Source of the DNA: Pseudobutyrivibrio sp.
GTDB lineage: Bacteria > Bacillota_A > Clostridia > Lachnospirales > Lachnospiraceae
Direction of reading: 5' to 3'
Length of the DNA: 26,862 bases
Assembly (NCBI GenBank): GCA_024691465.1
Contig: JAILNO010000180.1
Span: 1 to 26,862 of the forward strand
The notes below the pieces were generated by a model, which was given only the letters and a program-made list of their open reading frames with translations, was not told the origin of the DNA and did not search any database. The position numbers were made by a program, and so were the translations under genes. Within the stretch, counting starts at the first letter, position 1. Each line of letters starts with the position of its first letter. This document shows positions 6,176 to 15,880 of the stretch, one piece after another.

Positions 6176-7456
6176 TTATCTTTGAGCTAACTCTGAGGTA
6201 ATATCTTCCCAAGTAACACCCTTTTCAGCCATCAATACCATAATATGATATAGGAAATCTGAAATCTCGTACTTAGTCTCCTCAGGATCAGGATTCTTGG
6301 CTGCAATAACAATCTCTGTTGCTTCCTCACCAACCTTTTTAAGAATCTTATCAAGACCCTTGTCGAATAAGTAATTGGTGTAAGAACCTTCCTTTGGATG
6401 CTCTTTCCTATCAAGAATGATAGCATATACATCCTCAAATACCTTAAGAGGGTTTCGCTCAACGTACTCCTTTTTAACAATTTCGTTGAAGAAGCAACTA
6501 GGTGCGCCAGTGTGACATGCAACTCCAACTTGAGAAACTTTCGCCAAAATAGTATCAAAATCACAATCAGCAGTCAATGACTTTACATATTGATAATGGC
6601 CACTAGTCTCTCCTTTTACCCATAAGCTCTGTCTAGAACGTGAGAAATAGGTCATCTTACCTGTACGAATGGTGCTATTGAGTGATTCTTCATTCATATA
6701 GGCAACCATAAGCACCTCTCCAGTCTGGAAATCCTGTACAACTGTAGGAACCAGACCATCGCAGTTAGGCTTAAGATCAGACCATGAAAGCTTAGGCTCG
6801 AAATTATCCATCTTGATACCAGCATCAGATAAATCACTCTTAATCTGCATGATATCCGTGGTAGTATCATTGATAAATGCTCCAGATATACCCCTAATCT
6901 GATCAGACTTAAGTAGGTTAGAAACATTGCCGAAATCATAATCATCTACCTGGACGATATATGGAATGTTGGTAATATTCTCAAGTCCCTCTAATAAATT
7001 AGTATTCATGATAAGTAGTTCATGTACATTATCCTGAAGGAAATCCTTAGTCTTAAATAAGAAATCAACTGTAGCTAAGCTGACGAGCATCTTATGAGCT
7101 CCGAATCTAGCTGAAGCTTCTTTAATAAGGTCGATAGCCTCTGGCTTAGAACCATTTAAAATTACTTCAATACAGCCAGCGTATAGAAGCTTCTTAACAT
7201 CCTCTAGTCTCTTGATATTGCCACCACCAGCGGTTTTAATCTGAATGTTTCGATTAATCTCCCTGATTGCCAATATATTCTTCTCATGTTCTTCATCATC
7301 TGTAGATAGATCATAACAGATAATCTTATCAATACCGCTATCATCATAGACAGAAGCCAGCTCTACTACATCCTTCTTCTTATCTAATTCTGTAGGGCTC
7401 TTAACAGCCATACCATCCTTAATATAGATGGTGGCTACTATATTCTTGTGTTCCAT
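6176..7456 (-). CDS. hisIE: HisIE (steps 2-3 of His synthesis) with N-terminal HisA/HisF-like pseudo-barrel
   Basis: Bifunctional phosphoribosyl-AMP cyclohydrolase and phosphoribosyl-ATP pyrophosphatase. HisI occupies about 222-330, with [22 protein letters not shown], metal-site residues in ADCDFDTIL (297-301), and C314 and C321 in ACHTGAPSC. HisE occupies about 335-426, with [13 protein letters not shown] and [13 protein letters not shown]. Both look active. In front is an extra domain of about 220 residues resembling HisF or HisA ([42 protein letters not shown]). The two catalytic Asp positions of that fold hold Y11 and A128, so it cannot work as HisA or HisF. The total is about twice the length of a normal HisIE. 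The ATG has a clean AAAGGAGC site. It is the last gene of the histidine cluster, 18 bases after hisB. Confidence 0.93.
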   Translation of the reverse strand: MEHKNIVATIYIKDGMAVKSPTELDKKKDVVELASVYDDSGIDKIICYDLSTDDEEHEKNILAIREINRNIQIKTAGGGNIKRLEDVKKLLYAGCIEVILNGSKPEAIDLIKEASARFGAHKMLVSLATVDFLFKTKDFLQDNVHELLIMNTNLLEGLENITNIPYIVQVDDYDFGNVSNLLKSDQIRGISGAFINDTTTDIMQIKSDLSDAGIKMDNFEPKLSWSDLKPNCDGLVPTVVQDFQTGEVLMVAYMNEESLNSTIRTGKMTYFSRSRQSLWVKGETSGHYQYVKSLTADCDFDTILAKVSQVGVACHTGAPSCFFNEIVKKEYVERNPLKVFEDVYAIILDRKEHPKEGSYTNYLFDKGLDKILKKVGEEATEIVIAAKNPDPEETKYEISDFLYHIMVLMAEKGVTWEDITSELAQR

Positions 7457-7474
7457 TATAATGCTCCTTTGATT

Positions 7475-8068
7475 CTAGATTGATCCTTTAGTAGTCATCG
7501 TGTCAATAATCCTAGGGTCAATTGTGGTAGCTTCATCTAAAGCCTTAGCAAAAGCCTTAAACATAGCTTCACACATGTGATGTGAATTACCAGGCGTAAG
7601 AACCTTGATATGTAAGTTCATAGCTGCCGAATAAGAAATAGCATAGAAGAATTCCTTTACCATTTCAGAATCCATATATCCGATCTTCTCAGTAGGAAAA
7701 TCTCCCTCAAAAGATAGATAAGGACGATTGCATAAATCGACAGCGACTAAAACCAAAGTCTCATCCATAGGAAGAATACAACTACCGTATCGCTTCATAC
7801 CCTTCTTACTGCCACAAGCCTTCTTGATGGCATTGCCTAGAACAATACCTGTGTCCTCAATCGTATGATGGCAATCTACCTGTAAGTCCCCACTGATTTC
7901 AGCTGACATATCAAACAATCCATGACGAGTAAAAGCATCTAGCATATGATCGAAAAAACCAATACCAGAATTAACACTGCAATTGCCTGTACCGTCTATG
8001 GAAAAATCGATAGTAATATCAGTTTCTTTTGTTTTCCTAGCAATTCTAGCTCTACGTTCTTCTGACAT
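7475..8068 (-). CDS. hisB: Imidazoleglycerol-phosphate dehydratase
   Basis: Dehydrates imidazole glycerol phosphate to imidazole acetol phosphate, the sixth ring-forming-stage step of histidine synthesis. It is monofunctional, 197 residues. The manganese-binding motifs are both present: DCHHTIEDTGIVLG near residues 65-78 and NSHHMCEAMFKA near the C-terminus, plus SGIGFFDHMLDAFTRHG. I take the ATG at 8066-8068, with GGGG upstream. A TTG 12 bases earlier overlaps that site. About 70 noncoding bases separate it from hisD, the widest gap in the cluster, and they contain a possible internal promoter. Confidence 0.96.
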   Translation of the reverse strand: MSEERRARIARKTKETDITIDFSIDGTGNCSVNSGIGFFDHMLDAFTRHGLFDMSAEISGDLQVDCHHTIEDTGIVLGNAIKKACGSKKGMKRYGSCILPMDETLVLVAVDLCNRPYLSFEGDFPTEKIGYMDSEMVKEFFYAISYSAAMNLHIKVLTPGNSHHMCEAMFKAFAKALDEATTIDPRIIDTMTTKGSI

Positions 8069-8105
8069 ATTAAACCCCAATAAAATTCAATTTATACAAC
8101 TATTA

Positions 8106-8114
8106 ATTATACCA
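8106..8114 (-). promoter_or_regulatory. Possible internal promoter for hisB-hisIE
   Basis: The minus strand reads TGG then a perfect TATAAT (-10 box at 8106-8111), an extended -10 element. It lies about 40 bases before the hisB ATG, in the only wide gap of the cluster. There is no strong -35 box, so this is tentative. Confidence 0.35.
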
Positions 8115-8137
8115 AATATAGATAATTATTAAAGCTC

Positions 8138-9430
8138 TTATATATCTTCAAACCTAACCTTAATAGAGTTAGCATGAGCTGTTAATTGCTCGTTATTAGC
8201 GAACTTAACTATGTCTGGATAGACAGCCTCTAAGGCGCTTCTTGAGTATGAAATAATACTAGATTTCTTAATGAAATCATCCACTGATAATGGAGAGAAA
8301 AATCTAGCAGTACCATTAGTAGGTAATACATGATTAGGACCAGCAAAATAATCTCCCAAAGGCTCTGACGAATATTGACCCAGGAAGATAGCCCCAGCAT
8401 TCTTGACATAAGTCATAGTTTCAAATGGATTAGCAGTCACAATCTCTAAGTGTTCAGAAGCAATGGCATTGACACACTCAATTGCGTCTTTCATATCATC
8501 TGCGATTAATAAATATCCAAAATTATCTAAAGACTTAGTAATAATATCTTTTCTAGAGAGTATAGCTACGAATCTCTCGATCTCAGATTCTACCTGATCT
8601 GCGAGTTCCTTAGATGTGGTAACAAGAATTGCAGAAGCTAACTCATCATGCTCCGCCTGTGACAATAAATCTGCCGCTACATAAGTAGGATTAGCAGTCT
8701 CATCAGCTAGTACTAATATCTCAGAAGGGCCAGCAATAGAATCGATTGAAACATATCCAAATACCGACTTCTTAGCAAGTGCAACGAAGATATTACCAGG
8801 ACCAACTATCTTATCTACCTTCTCAATAGATTCGGTACCAAACGCAAGCGCTGCAATAGCCTGAGCGCCTCCACACTTATAAATCACATCAACTCCAGCT
8901 TCATTGGCAGCCACAAGAGTACTAGGATTAACCTTGCCTTCCTTGTCACAAGGAGTTGTCATGAAAATCTTTCCAACACCTGCTACTTTAGCTGGCATAA
9001 CATTCATAAGAACTGATGAAGGATATACTGCCTTACCGCCAGGGACATATACACCTACCTTAGCTAAAGGCGTAACTTTCTGACCAAGAATGATACCTTC
9101 CTCTGAAGTAAACCAACTGTTCTGCTTCTGTTTAGCGTGGTAACTCTCAATATTAACAAGAGCCTTCCTGATAACCTCAACTAGTTCCTCAGGAACCAAA
9201 CCATAGGCTTCCTCTATCTCCTCTTTAGTTACAATAATATTGTCCGCTGTAATATCAGCGTTATCGAATTTCTTAGTGTATTTAAATACAGCGCTATCGC
9301 CATTAATCCTGACGTCATTAACTATCTCGTTAACTGTCTGCTCATACTGAGTATACTGGCTAGGACTTCTCTTAAGAAGAGACTCCAGTATATTATCAAT
9401 TGTCTCAGATGTAAGCTTAAGCTTTCTCAT
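8138..9430 (-). CDS. hisD: Histidinol dehydrogenase
   Basis: Oxidises histidinol to histidine in two NAD-dependent steps, the end of the pathway. The 430 residues match the family closely: [82 protein letters not shown] (the catalytic region), ASEHLEIV and [25 protein letters not shown]. The ATG at 9428-9430 has GGGAG nine bases upstream, inside the end of hisG; the genes overlap by 14 bases. A TTG two codons earlier is a poorer choice. Confidence 0.97.
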   Translation of the reverse strand: MRKLKLTSETIDNILESLLKRSPSQYTQYEQTVNEIVNDVRINGDSAVFKYTKKFDNADITADNIIVTKEEIEEAYGLVPEELVEVIRKALVNIESYHAKQKQNSWFTSEEGIILGQKVTPLAKVGVYVPGGKAVYPSSVLMNVMPAKVAGVGKIFMTTPCDKEGKVNPSTLVAANEAGVDVIYKCGGAQAIAALAFGTESIEKVDKIVGPGNIFVALAKKSVFGYVSIDSIAGPSEILVLADETANPTYVAADLLSQAEHDELASAILVTTSKELADQVESEIERFVAILSRKDIITKSLDNFGYLLIADDMKDAIECVNAIASEHLEIVTANPFETMTYVKNAGAIFLGQYSSEPLGDYFAGPNHVLPTNGTARFFSPLSVDDFIKKSSIISYSRSALEAVYPDIVKFANNEQLTAHANSIKVRFEDI

Positions 9431-10076
9431 TTTCAAGTGCTCCCTTCAATTTCTCAATAAGTGTAGTTATCCTCTCGTTCTCCATCTTCATGGAAACTTG
9501 ATTGACAACCATTCTAGCAGATAGAGGGCACACTTCCTCTAAAACCACTAGTCCATTTTCTCTAAGTGTAGAACCAGTCTCTACAATATCTACGATAACT
9601 TCAGAAAGTCCTACAATAGGCGCAAGCTCAATAGAACCATTCAGTTTGATTATTTCAACAGTCTGATTCTTGGTGTTATAGAAGTAATCCTTGGCAATGC
9701 GTGGATACTTGCTGGCCACTCTAATAAGCTCGTGATGCTTAAGAAGCTCCTCCGCCTCCTTAGGACCACACACGCACATCTTGCATTTGCCGAATCCTAA
9801 ATCTAACACCTCATATAGGTTGCGGTTCTCCTCAAGAATAGTATCCTCGCCAACTACTCCTATATCTGCAGCACCATACTCAACATAAGTAGGTACATCA
9901 GGCCCCTTGGCCAGGAAGAATTTAAGCTTTAATTCCTCATTAGTAAAAATTAACTTCCTAGTGTCAGGATCCTTCATCTCCTCACATGTGATTCCAATAC
10001 TTTCGAATAAGCTAAGTGTCTGCTTAGCAAGCCTGCCCTTGCCTAACGCAAAAGTTAAATATCTATCTTCACTCAT
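9417..10076 (-). CDS. hisG: ATP phosphoribosyltransferase, short form
   Basis: Catalytic subunit of the first step of histidine synthesis, joining ATP and PRPP. At 219 residues it is the short HisG form, which lacks the C-terminal regulatory domain and needs HisZ. The motifs are [47 protein letters not shown] and the PRPP-site region [21 protein letters not shown]. Its partner hisZ ends 2 bases upstream and hisD begins within its last codons, so all three are probably made in step. A GAAAGGG site precedes the ATG. Confidence 0.97.
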   Translation of the reverse strand: MSEDRYLTFALGKGRLAKQTLSLFESIGITCEEMKDPDTRKLIFTNEELKLKFFLAKGPDVPTYVEYGAADIGVVGEDTILEENRNLYEVLDLGFGKCKMCVCGPKEAEELLKHHELIRVASKYPRIAKDYFYNTKNQTVEIIKLNGSIELAPIVGLSEVIVDIVETGSTLRENGLVVLEEVCPLSARMVVNQVSMKMENERITTLIEKLKGALENEKA

Positions 10077-10078
10077 AA

Positions 10079-11074
10079 TTACCCTTTCGTCTGTCTCTCA
10101 AGTGCTAACATTAGTTGATCAACTGTAATGGCAAATCCAATAGCTGGAGAATCCTTTCCAAAGTGACTAAGTAATGAATCATAACGTCCGCCCTTAACAA
10201 GTGGCTCACCAATACCGTATGAATAGCCTGTAAAAATGATGCCTGTATAATATTTGTATTCTGATATCATACCTAGTTCAAAGGAAATATAATCCATGAC
10301 ACCATTCTTCTTAAGCAGTTCATATAGCTTAGTAAGGTATTCTAAAGCGTCATATACTTTCTTGTATTTCTTAGCTTTCTCAAGATAGTTAGACCATTCC
10401 TTAGGGGAATTAAGTATCTTGCCAGTGAGCTCAAACAACTCAACCAAGCTCTTATTAACTCCAGCCGACTCAAGTAATTCCTTTGCTCCAAAGAAATTCT
10501 TGTTAGATATCAGTTTAATAAGCTTATCTTCTTCAGATTCTGATAAATTACAAGCATCAATTAAGCCTCTAACCACATCGATATGGCCCACGCCAATCTC
10601 AAATTCCTTAAGGCCTAAATCCTTAAGGGCATTAACAACTATCGTAAGTATCTCAGCATCGGCATCCACAGAACTATCGCCTATGAACTCACAACCCGCC
10701 TGAGTGCTTTCCTTAAGTCTACCTTGAAGGCTGTGATAATTAATGAATACATTGCCCTCATAAGAAAGCTTAACTGGACCATCTGTATCTGAAAAATACA
10801 TAGCTGCAGCTCTCGCAACAGAAGGTGTGATGTCTGGTCTAAGCACTAGAGTATTACCTTCTCTGTCAAAGAACTTGAACATTTCGTTAGATTTACAAGA
10901 ACCTACTTCCTTCGAAAAAGTATCAAAATACTCAAAGGTAGGTGTCATAATAGGCATATATCCATAGTCCTTGAAACCTCTTCTAAGCTTAATAAGAGCC
11001 TCTAATCTGCGCTCATATTCGCTGTTATAGATATCTCGTACTCCCTCTGGAGTATGTAAAGTAAGATTCTTCAT
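10079..11074 (-). CDS. hisZ: ATP phosphoribosyltransferase regulatory subunit
   Basis: A histidyl-tRNA synthetase-like protein that binds short-form HisG and gives it activity and histidine feedback control. The 331 residues keep the class II synthetase core: [11 protein letters not shown] at the start, [26 protein letters not shown] (motif 2) and [31 protein letters not shown] (motif 3). They stop before the anticodon-binding domain of a true HisRS (about 420 residues). Adjacency to short HisG confirms HisZ rather than HisS. The ATG at 11072-11074 has GAGGTG upstream; the GTG five codons earlier is disfavoured. It is the first gene of the his cluster, with its own promoter. Confidence 0.95.
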   Translation of the reverse strand: MKNLTLHTPEGVRDIYNSEYERRLEALIKLRRGFKDYGYMPIMTPTFEYFDTFSKEVGSCKSNEMFKFFDREGNTLVLRPDITPSVARAAAMYFSDTDGPVKLSYEGNVFINYHSLQGRLKESTQAGCEFIGDSSVDADAEILTIVVNALKDLGLKEFEIGVGHIDVVRGLIDACNLSESEEDKLIKLISNKNFFGAKELLESAGVNKSLVELFELTGKILNSPKEWSNYLEKAKKYKKVYDALEYLTKLYELLKKNGVMDYISFELGMISEYKYYTGIIFTGYSYGIGEPLVKGGRYDSLLSHFGKDSPAIGFAITVDQLMLALERQTKG

Positions 11075-11114
11075 ATTTGCACCTCGCACTTTAGTCTGAT
11101 AAAGAACTAAAGCA

Positions 11115-11143
11115 ATTATATCTTAATATAGCCGTAAAGTCAA
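11115..11143 (-). promoter_or_regulatory. Promoter of the his cluster
   Basis: TTGACT (11138-11143), 17 bases, then a perfect TATAAT (11115-11120), giving a leader of only about 35 bases before hisZ. There is no room for a T-box or attenuator. The -35 box sits inside the stem-loop palindrome and contains the recU stop codon (TGA). Confidence 0.85.
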
Positions 11144-11154
11144 CCTTTACGGCT
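11130..11154. promoter_or_regulatory. Perfect 25-bp dyad over the his -35 box and recU stop
   Basis: AGCCGTAAAG and CTTTACGGCT form a perfect 10-bp stem around the loop TCAAC (minus strand GTTGA). As DNA it is a likely operator, because it covers the his -35 box. As RNA it is a strong hairpin at the 3' end of recU. No T-run follows on either strand, so it is not a standard terminator. Confidence 0.65.
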
Positions 11155-11676
11155 TTGTAAGTCAATGTTCATCATATCAAGATATGGGACTAGTAAGTTA
11201 GGCTTGGTGGTAAAGAAGTATTCTTCATCCAATTCATCTATGCGAAAGCTCTTACGACCGCCCTCTAGCATCCTATCCCAGAATTCCTTGAGCTTATTGT
11301 AAGTAAGATAATAATATACGTCTCGTTCACTATAAAATATCAGTATAAAAGCCATGCCATCCTGCTGCTCCCACTTGCCCATGAAATCAATCTGGTGAGC
11401 ATGAATATTCTGGAGAGGAAAAGTATCCTTATTGCATTCCTTGGCGTCAAAACACACAGGGATACCCTGGATTGCTCCTACATAATCTACAGTAGACTTC
11501 TGATCGAAGTAGGCAAGAGTAATATGTCCCTTCTTACTATCCATCTCAATAGGGGTAATAGGTGTAGGAATCTTCTGTACCAGTCCTAAACCATTCTCCT
11601 CATATACCTCGTTAGTCTTATTAATAAATTCCTCGAAGGTGGATCCACGTAATCCTCTAGATTTAAATGTACTCAT
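11140..11676 (-). CDS. recU: Holliday junction resolvase RecU
   Basis: RecU cuts four-way junctions in recombination and repair in Firmicutes. Family signatures are [27 protein letters not shown], then the catalytic region [22 protein letters not shown] (with the metal-binding Asp, Glu and Lys) and [14 protein letters not shown]. The length of 178 residues is slightly below the usual 200. I use the ATG at 11674-11676, preceded by GAGGGAG; the open frame extends 21 codons further back but only inside the upstream gene. It overlaps the pseudouridine synthase gene by 14 bases. In Bacillus recU pairs with a penicillin-binding protein gene, which is not so here. Its stop codon lies within the his promoter. 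Confidence 0.93.
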   Translation of the reverse strand: MSTFKSRGLRGSTFEEFINKTNEVYEENGLGLVQKIPTPITPIEMDSKKGHITLAYFDQKSTVDYVGAIQGIPVCFDAKECNKDTFPLQNIHAHQIDFMGKWEQQDGMAFILIFYSERDVYYYLTYNKLKEFWDRMLEGGRKSFRIDELDEEYFFTTKPNLLVPYLDMMNIDLQSRKG

Positions 11677-12598
11677 TAAACTCCCTCGGCAAATCGCATA
11701 TATACTTATTACCATCTGCAAATTCAATAGAATATGCATGTAATAGCTGTCCGCGAACTTTATATTTATTATTAATTATCGTATTTCCGTATTTACTATC
11801 TCCAAGAATCGGATGACCAATAGATGCAAGGTGTGCTCTAATCTGATGGGTTCTTCCAGTAATAAGATGAATCTCAAGAAGAGTGAACTCATCCCCTATA
11901 TGAGATATAGGCCTGTAAGCCGTTTTAATAGGCTTAGAATCCTTAAGACACTCTCGAGTTATAGAAACCTTGTTATTGGATTCATCTTTTGTTAAATACC
12001 CCTCTATAAGCTCTTCATCCTTAATACGACCTAGGACTACAGCCCTATATAACTTCTTACAGCTACGTTCCTTCAGTGCATCTCCTAGCTGCCTGGCCGC
12101 ACTAAGAGTCTTGGCAAAAAGTACGATACCTGAGGTGTTCCTGTCTAGCCTATTGCATATACTAGGATGGAAATGCTTAAAGCTATCTTCTGATAGACCT
12201 CTCACATTAATCATATAAGATATTGCCATCTCATTAATAGAAATTTCAGTAGGAGTATCCTTCTGAGACTTGATTCCTGCAGGCTTATTAATGATGATCA
12301 TTTCATCATCCTCATAAACCACGTCAATATCATGGTTAACCGCTTTAAGCGCATGATATAATTCATCACACTCACCTGCACCTGTCATCTTAGAATAGGT
12401 CTCATCAGAAAACCATATCTTAACAACATCTCCCTTATTAAGTTTCTCAGTACCATCAGCCTTCTTATCATTGAGTGTAATATTCTTCTTGCGAAGCATT
12501 TTGTAAATAAAGCTACTACTAGCCTCGCTGAGAACACGCTTTAAATATTTATCAAATCGCTGATTACTATCGTTTGCGTCTATTTTTAGTTCTTTCAT
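11663..12598 (-). CDS. RluA-family rRNA pseudouridine synthase
   Basis: Converts specific uridines in RNA, most likely 23S rRNA, to pseudouridine. An N-terminal S4 RNA-binding domain (residues 1-65, with [27 protein letters not shown]) precedes the catalytic domain. The catalytic Asp is in [20 protein letters not shown], and later motifs are [32 protein letters not shown] and [10 protein letters not shown]. The 311 residues fit the RluC/RluD type, but I cannot name the modified site. The gene overlaps the end of ygiQ by 32 bases and recU by 14, so these three are one translational unit. Confidence 0.92.
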   Translation of the reverse strand: MKELKIDANDSNQRFDKYLKRVLSEASSSFIYKMLRKKNITLNDKKADGTEKLNKGDVVKIWFSDETYSKMTGAGECDELYHALKAVNHDIDVVYEDDEMIIINKPAGIKSQKDTPTEISINEMAISYMINVRGLSEDSFKHFHPSICNRLDRNTSGIVLFAKTLSAARQLGDALKERSCKKLYRAVVLGRIKDEELIEGYLTKDESNNKVSITRECLKDSKPIKTAYRPISHIGDEFTLLEIHLITGRTHQIRAHLASIGHPILGDSKYGNTIINNKYKVRGQLLHAYSIEFADGNKYICDLPREFNEYI

Positions 12599-14540
12599 TG
12601 GATCTACTATGCTTGCCAGAGTTGTTACCTCTGGATGAATTATTATTTTTTACAGCTTGGTCATTCTTTGTATGATTCTTCTTTGAATCATTTTTCTTGG
12701 AATCATTCTTCTTATAGTCTGTTCTTTTAAATTCTTTTCCTTTAATCTTCCTAGGCGGAATCAGGCACTCTTCACCGAAACCTATCAAATCCTCTCTTCC
12801 AGCCTTAATAAGCGCTTCCTTTACCAAGTCATAATTCTCTGGTCGCTTGTATTGAATAAGGGCTCTCTGCATAGCCTTCTCGTGAGGATTCTTACATACG
12901 TATACAGGTTTCATATCCCTAGGGTCTATCTCCGTATAGTACATAGTAGTAGAAATAGTGCTAGGTGTAGGATAGAAATCCTGTACCTGCTCAGGTGAAA
13001 GGTGATGATCTCTTAAATACTCAGCAAGAGCTATGGCATCGTCGAGAGTTGAGCCAGGATGAGAACTCATTAAGTAAGGAACAAGATACTGTTTAAGCCC
13101 TAGCTCCTTATTAATCTTAGCGTACTTATCACAAAAGGCATTATAAACCGATATATCAGGCTTGCCTAAGTATCCTAATACATTGTTGGAAATATGCTCA
13201 GGAGCAACCTTAAGCTGACCACTGACATGATATTTGCAAAGGTCTCTTAAGAACGTATCATCTTTGTCATACATTACATAATCGAAGCGCACTCCAGAAC
13301 GTACAAATACTTTCTTAACCTTAGGAAGTTTGCGTAACTTGGTAAGAAGTGACACGTAATCCTTGTGATCCACCTCAAGATTAGGGCATTTCTCAGGAAC
13401 TAGACACTGTCTATGAGTACATACGCCCTTTGTCAACTGCTTCTTGCAGGAAGGATTCCTGAAATTAGCAGTAGGACCTCCTACATCATGTATATAACCC
13501 TTGAACTCGGGATCTGTAGTAATAAGCTTAGCCTCATCAATGATAGATTCATGACTACGTGATTGTATAATCCTACCCTGATGAAAAGTAAGGGCGCAGA
13601 AATTACATCCGCCGAAGCATCCTCTGTTACTAATAAGAGAGAACTTGACCTCTTTAATGGCTGGAATACCACCATCCTTCTCATACATTGGATGGTATGT
13701 CCTCATATACTCTATAGCATATACATCATCCATCTCCTGCCTAGTGAGAGGTTTCTGTGGCGGATTCTGTACAACATACATGGAACCATCATAAGTCTCC
13801 ACAAGCTTCTTGGCTGTAAAAGGATCAGTATTAATATACTGAGTATAGAAGCTCTTAGCATAAGTTTCTTTATTGGACTTAATCTCCTCAAAGGAAGGAA
13901 GAATTAAACCATCTTCAATAAAAGATTCATCTCTAGTCTTATATACTGTACCTGGAATATATGTAATATCCTTAACATCCATGCCAGATGCTAGGCAATC
14001 AGCAATCTCAATTATAGATCGTTCTCCCATTCCATAAGAGATGATATCTGCACCTGAATCTAAGAGAATAGATCGGCGTACCTTATTGGACCAATAATCA
14101 TAATGACCTAGTCTCCTAAGAGAAGCCTCGATACCACCTATGATAATAGGCTTCTTCTTATATGTATGTCTAATTAAATTGCAGTATACAATAGTTGCAT
14201 AATCGGGTCTAAGTCCAATCTGACCTCCAGGAGAATAATTATCGAAATCTCTGTGATGCTTAGAAACACTATAGTGATTAACCATAGAATCCATATTGCC
14301 CGCGCTGACCATGAAACCTAGCCTAGGCTCTCCAAGCGCATTAATGGAATCGTCGTTTTTCCAATCTGGCTGAGCTATAATTCCTACGCTATATCCATGT
14401 AACTCTAGTAGACGACATATAATAGCAGCTCCAAATGATGGATGGTCCACATAAGCATCACCACATACATAGACGAAGTCTAGCTGTTCTATACCTCTAT
14501 CTTTCATATCTTTTTTGCTAACCGGTAAAAACTGTTGCAT
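12567..14540 (-). CDS. ygiQ: YgiQ-family radical SAM protein with basic tail
   Basis: A large radical SAM protein of the YgiQ/UPF0313 family, whose substrate is not established. Signatures are [56 protein letters not shown], the cluster motif NRGC308-FGG-C312-NF-C315-[29 protein letters not shown] and [18 protein letters not shown]-terminal DUF3362-like part follows. The last 60 or so residues are a Lys/Asn/Ser-rich disordered tail with the repeats [15 protein letters not shown], ending TKNRRKR, which suggests nucleic-acid or ribosome contact (inference). The ATG at 14538-14540 follows AAAGG. A structured inverted repeat lies in the leader region. Confidence 0.93.
   Translation of the reverse strand: MQQFLPVSKKDMKDRGIEQLDFVYVCGDAYVDHPSFGAAIICRLLELHGYSVGIIAQPDWKNDDSINALGEPRLGFMVSAGNMDSMVNHYSVSKHHRDFDNYSPGGQIGLRPDYATIVYCNLIRHTYKKKPIIIGGIEASLRRLGHYDYWSNKVRRSILLDSGADIISYGMGERSIIEIADCLASGMDVKDITYIPGTVYKTRDESFIEDGLILPSFEEIKSNKETYAKSFYTQYINTDPFTAKKLVETYDGSMYVVQNPPQKPLTRQEMDDVYAIEYMRTYHPMYEKDGGIPAIKEVKFSLISNRGCFGGCNFCALTFHQGRIIQSRSHESIIDEAKLITTDPEFKGYIHDVGGPTANFRNPSCKKQLTKGVCTHRQCLVPEKCPNLEVDHKDYVSLLTKLRKLPKVKKVFVRSGVRFDYVMYDKDDTFLRDLCKYHVSGQLKVAPEHISNNVLGYLGKPDISVYNAFCDKYAKINKELGLKQYLVPYLMSSHPGSTLDDAIALAEYLRDHHLSPEQVQDFYPTPSTISTTMYYTEIDPRDMKPVYVCKNPHEKAMQRALIQYKRPENYDLVKEALIKAGREDLIGFGEECLIPPRKIKGKEFKRTDYKKNDSKKNDSKKNHTKNDQAVKNNNSSRGNNSGKHSRSNERTKNRRKR
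12660..12713. repeat. 15-bp degenerate tandem repeat in the ygiQ tail
   Basis: Three imperfect 15-base units encode [10 protein letters not shown] and KKNHT (residues 610-624), with TKND following. It is low-complexity coding sequence within the basic tail, probably length-variable between strains. Confidence 0.7.
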
Positions 14541-14578
14541 ATACTAAGCAACCTTTCATTAAATCTATAAAATAACGA

Positions 14579-14657
14579 TGCCAACTTGATAGACTCTTAA
14601 GCCTAATATCGTATTCAAATGAATAAGAAAATCAAACTTAAAAGATACAAGTTGGCA
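14579..14657 (-). other. Nested inverted repeat, candidate structured RNA before ygiQ
   Basis: This 79-base element lies in the 141-base gap between the coiled-coil gene and ygiQ. The outer arms TGCCAACTTG (14579-14588) and CAAGTTGGCA (14648-14657) are perfectly complementary. Inside, 14594-14601 pairs with 14637-14644 over 8 bp, and the innermost hairpin is TATTC (14612-14616) with GAATA (14621-14625). The one odd pair of the middle helix is a U-G wobble in minus-strand RNA but a C-A mismatch in plus-strand RNA, which favours a minus-strand transcript. It could be a 3' end structure or a ygiQ leader. Confidence 0.5.
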
Positions 14658-14681
14658 CTAAAAATCTATATTCGCTTAATA

Positions 14682-15386
14682 TTATTCCTTGTTAAAGAAC
14701 TGCTCTGGTATATCAAGTGCTGGAATGTCATCCTCATCATTAGATGCAGGAGCCTCTGCCTGAGGAGCAGCCTGCTCTGGTATAGCATTATCTCCAGTAG
14801 CCTCCAAGCTAGAAGCAGGATCAGAATCACCATCATTAAGTGAATCTGGAACAAGTGATGCTCTATTAGCATCAACTGTATCAAGATAAACCTGCATAGT
14901 GCTAAGGAATGTATCTGTTCTAGACTTAGTAGTCTCGATAGAATTGCTAAGAATAGTCTGGATGTTAGCAAGTAACTCATCAGTGTATGCTATAGCACCC
15001 ATTCTGATATTGTTAGCATCTTCAGTAGCTCTGTCAATCTTCTCTTGCGCATTCTTCTGAGCAATAAGAATAACTTCGTTAGCCTGAGCATATGCTTGCT
15101 GCATAATCTGATGTTCAGAAACCAATTCATTAGTCTGAACCTGTGCCTGACTGATAATCTCATCAGCCTTAGCTTTAGCATCAGCTAATATCTGCTCTCT
15201 ATTAGCAATCATTCTTTGATATTTTCTAATTTCATCTGGAGTCTTAGTTCTAAGCTCCTGTAAAAGAGATTCAAGCTCGTCCTTGTTAACTACGATTTTA
15301 TTAGTGGAAAAAGCTGATGGTTTACAATCATCAATATAAGCTTCAATCTCGTCTATGATATCTTCGATTTTACTTGCACTTGCCAT
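14682..15386 (-). CDS. DivIVA/ATPase-subunit-like coiled-coil protein
   Basis: A 234-residue cytosolic protein of a type often annotated in Lachnospiraceae as 'ATPase' or 'V-type H+-ATPase subunit H', really a coiled-coil protein related in pattern to DivIVA. The N-terminal IEDIIDEIEAYIDDCK is followed by DELESLLQELRTKTPDEIRKYQRMI and a long heptad region at about 50-130 (NREQILADAKAKADEIISQAQVQ). The tail (175-234) is acidic and rich in Ala, Pro and Asp, probably disordered. There is no catalytic motif. The ribosome-binding site AAGGAGAAG is made from the last codons of coaD, 4 bases away. A role in cell-pole or septum organisation is a guess from the DivIVA resemblance. Confidence 0.75.
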   Translation of the reverse strand: MASASKIEDIIDEIEAYIDDCKPSAFSTNKIVVNKDELESLLQELRTKTPDEIRKYQRMIANREQILADAKAKADEIISQAQVQTNELVSEHQIMQQAYAQANEVILIAQKNAQEKIDRATEDANNIRMGAIAYTDELLANIQTILSNSIETTKSRTDTFLSTMQVYLDTVDANRASLVPDSLNDGDSDPASSLEATGDNAIPEQAAPQAEAPASNDEDDIPALDIPEQFFNKE

Positions 15387-15390
15387 GATG

Positions 15391-15879
15391 TTACTTCTCC
15401 TTGTCTTTAATTTTGGATTCTATGAGAGGTATAACCTCAGGTGGAACAAATAGGCTGATATCTCCTCCGTAAGACGCAAATTCCTTCACGACTGTAGAAC
15501 TCAAATAAGAATAATTTAAAGATGTAGTCATAAATAAAGTCTCTAATTCTGGGTATTGAACCTTGTTAGACTGAGCAATCTGAATCTCGCTTTCAAAATC
15601 TGTAACTGCTCTAAGACCTCTAATGATTACCTGGGCATCCATCTCTTTTGCAAAATCAACGGTTAGCCCTTCAAAAGATTCAACTGAAACATTGTCTAAA
15701 TTTTCAGTCAATTCACTTATCATACTAACACGTTCATCAATGGAAAACAACGGATTTTTTTGCTTGTTATTCAAAACTCCAACAATTAATTCGTCGCATA
15801 ACTTGCTAGCTCTTTTAATAATATCTAAGTGTCCATAAGTAATTGGGTCAAAGCTACCAGGATAAATTGCTCGTTTCAT
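15391..15879 (-). CDS. coaD: Phosphopantetheine adenylyltransferase
   Basis: Transfers AMP from ATP to 4'-phosphopantetheine in coenzyme A synthesis. The 162 residues are full length. The nucleotidyltransferase motif TYGHLDI follows [10 protein letters not shown], and the C-terminal signature [23 protein letters not shown] is present, with [19 protein letters not shown] between. The gene starts 1 base after the rsmD stop, the rsmD-coaD pairing common across bacteria. Confidence 0.97.
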   Translation of the reverse strand: MKRAIYPGSFDPITYGHLDIIKRASKLCDELIVGVLNNKQKNPLFSIDERVSMISELTENLDNVSVESFEGLTVDFAKEMDAQVIIRGLRAVTDFESEIQIAQSNKVQYPELETLFMTTSLNYSYLSSTVVKEFASYGGDISLFVPPEVIPLIESKIKDKEK

Positions 15880-15880
15880 T

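Noticed and set aside
6176..6565. Second 110-codon frame inside hisIE
   Set aside because: Same-strand shadow of the HisE/HisI region in another frame, without start signals or homology.
11075..11140. T-box or histidine attenuator before hisZ
   Set aside because: The leader from the predicted start to the ATG is only about 35 bases, with no specifier loop, T-box sequence or His-rich leader peptide.
1552..11154. A shared operator between the GGDEF and his promoters (both contain CTTTAC and GTAAAG)
   Set aside because: The half-sites face inward in one and outward in the other and have different spacing, so the shared 6-mers are probably coincidence.
14541..14578. Promoter directly before ygiQ
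   Set aside because: TTGGCA with TAATGA 17 bases on is the best pair, but the -10 box is poor and the -35 box is part of the inverted repeat arm; not convincing.
14619..14980. Open frames on both strands around the end of the coiled-coil gene
   Set aside because: They lie in other frames of that gene; the Leu/Arg/Ile-rich products have no signals and come from its Ala/Glu codon bias.
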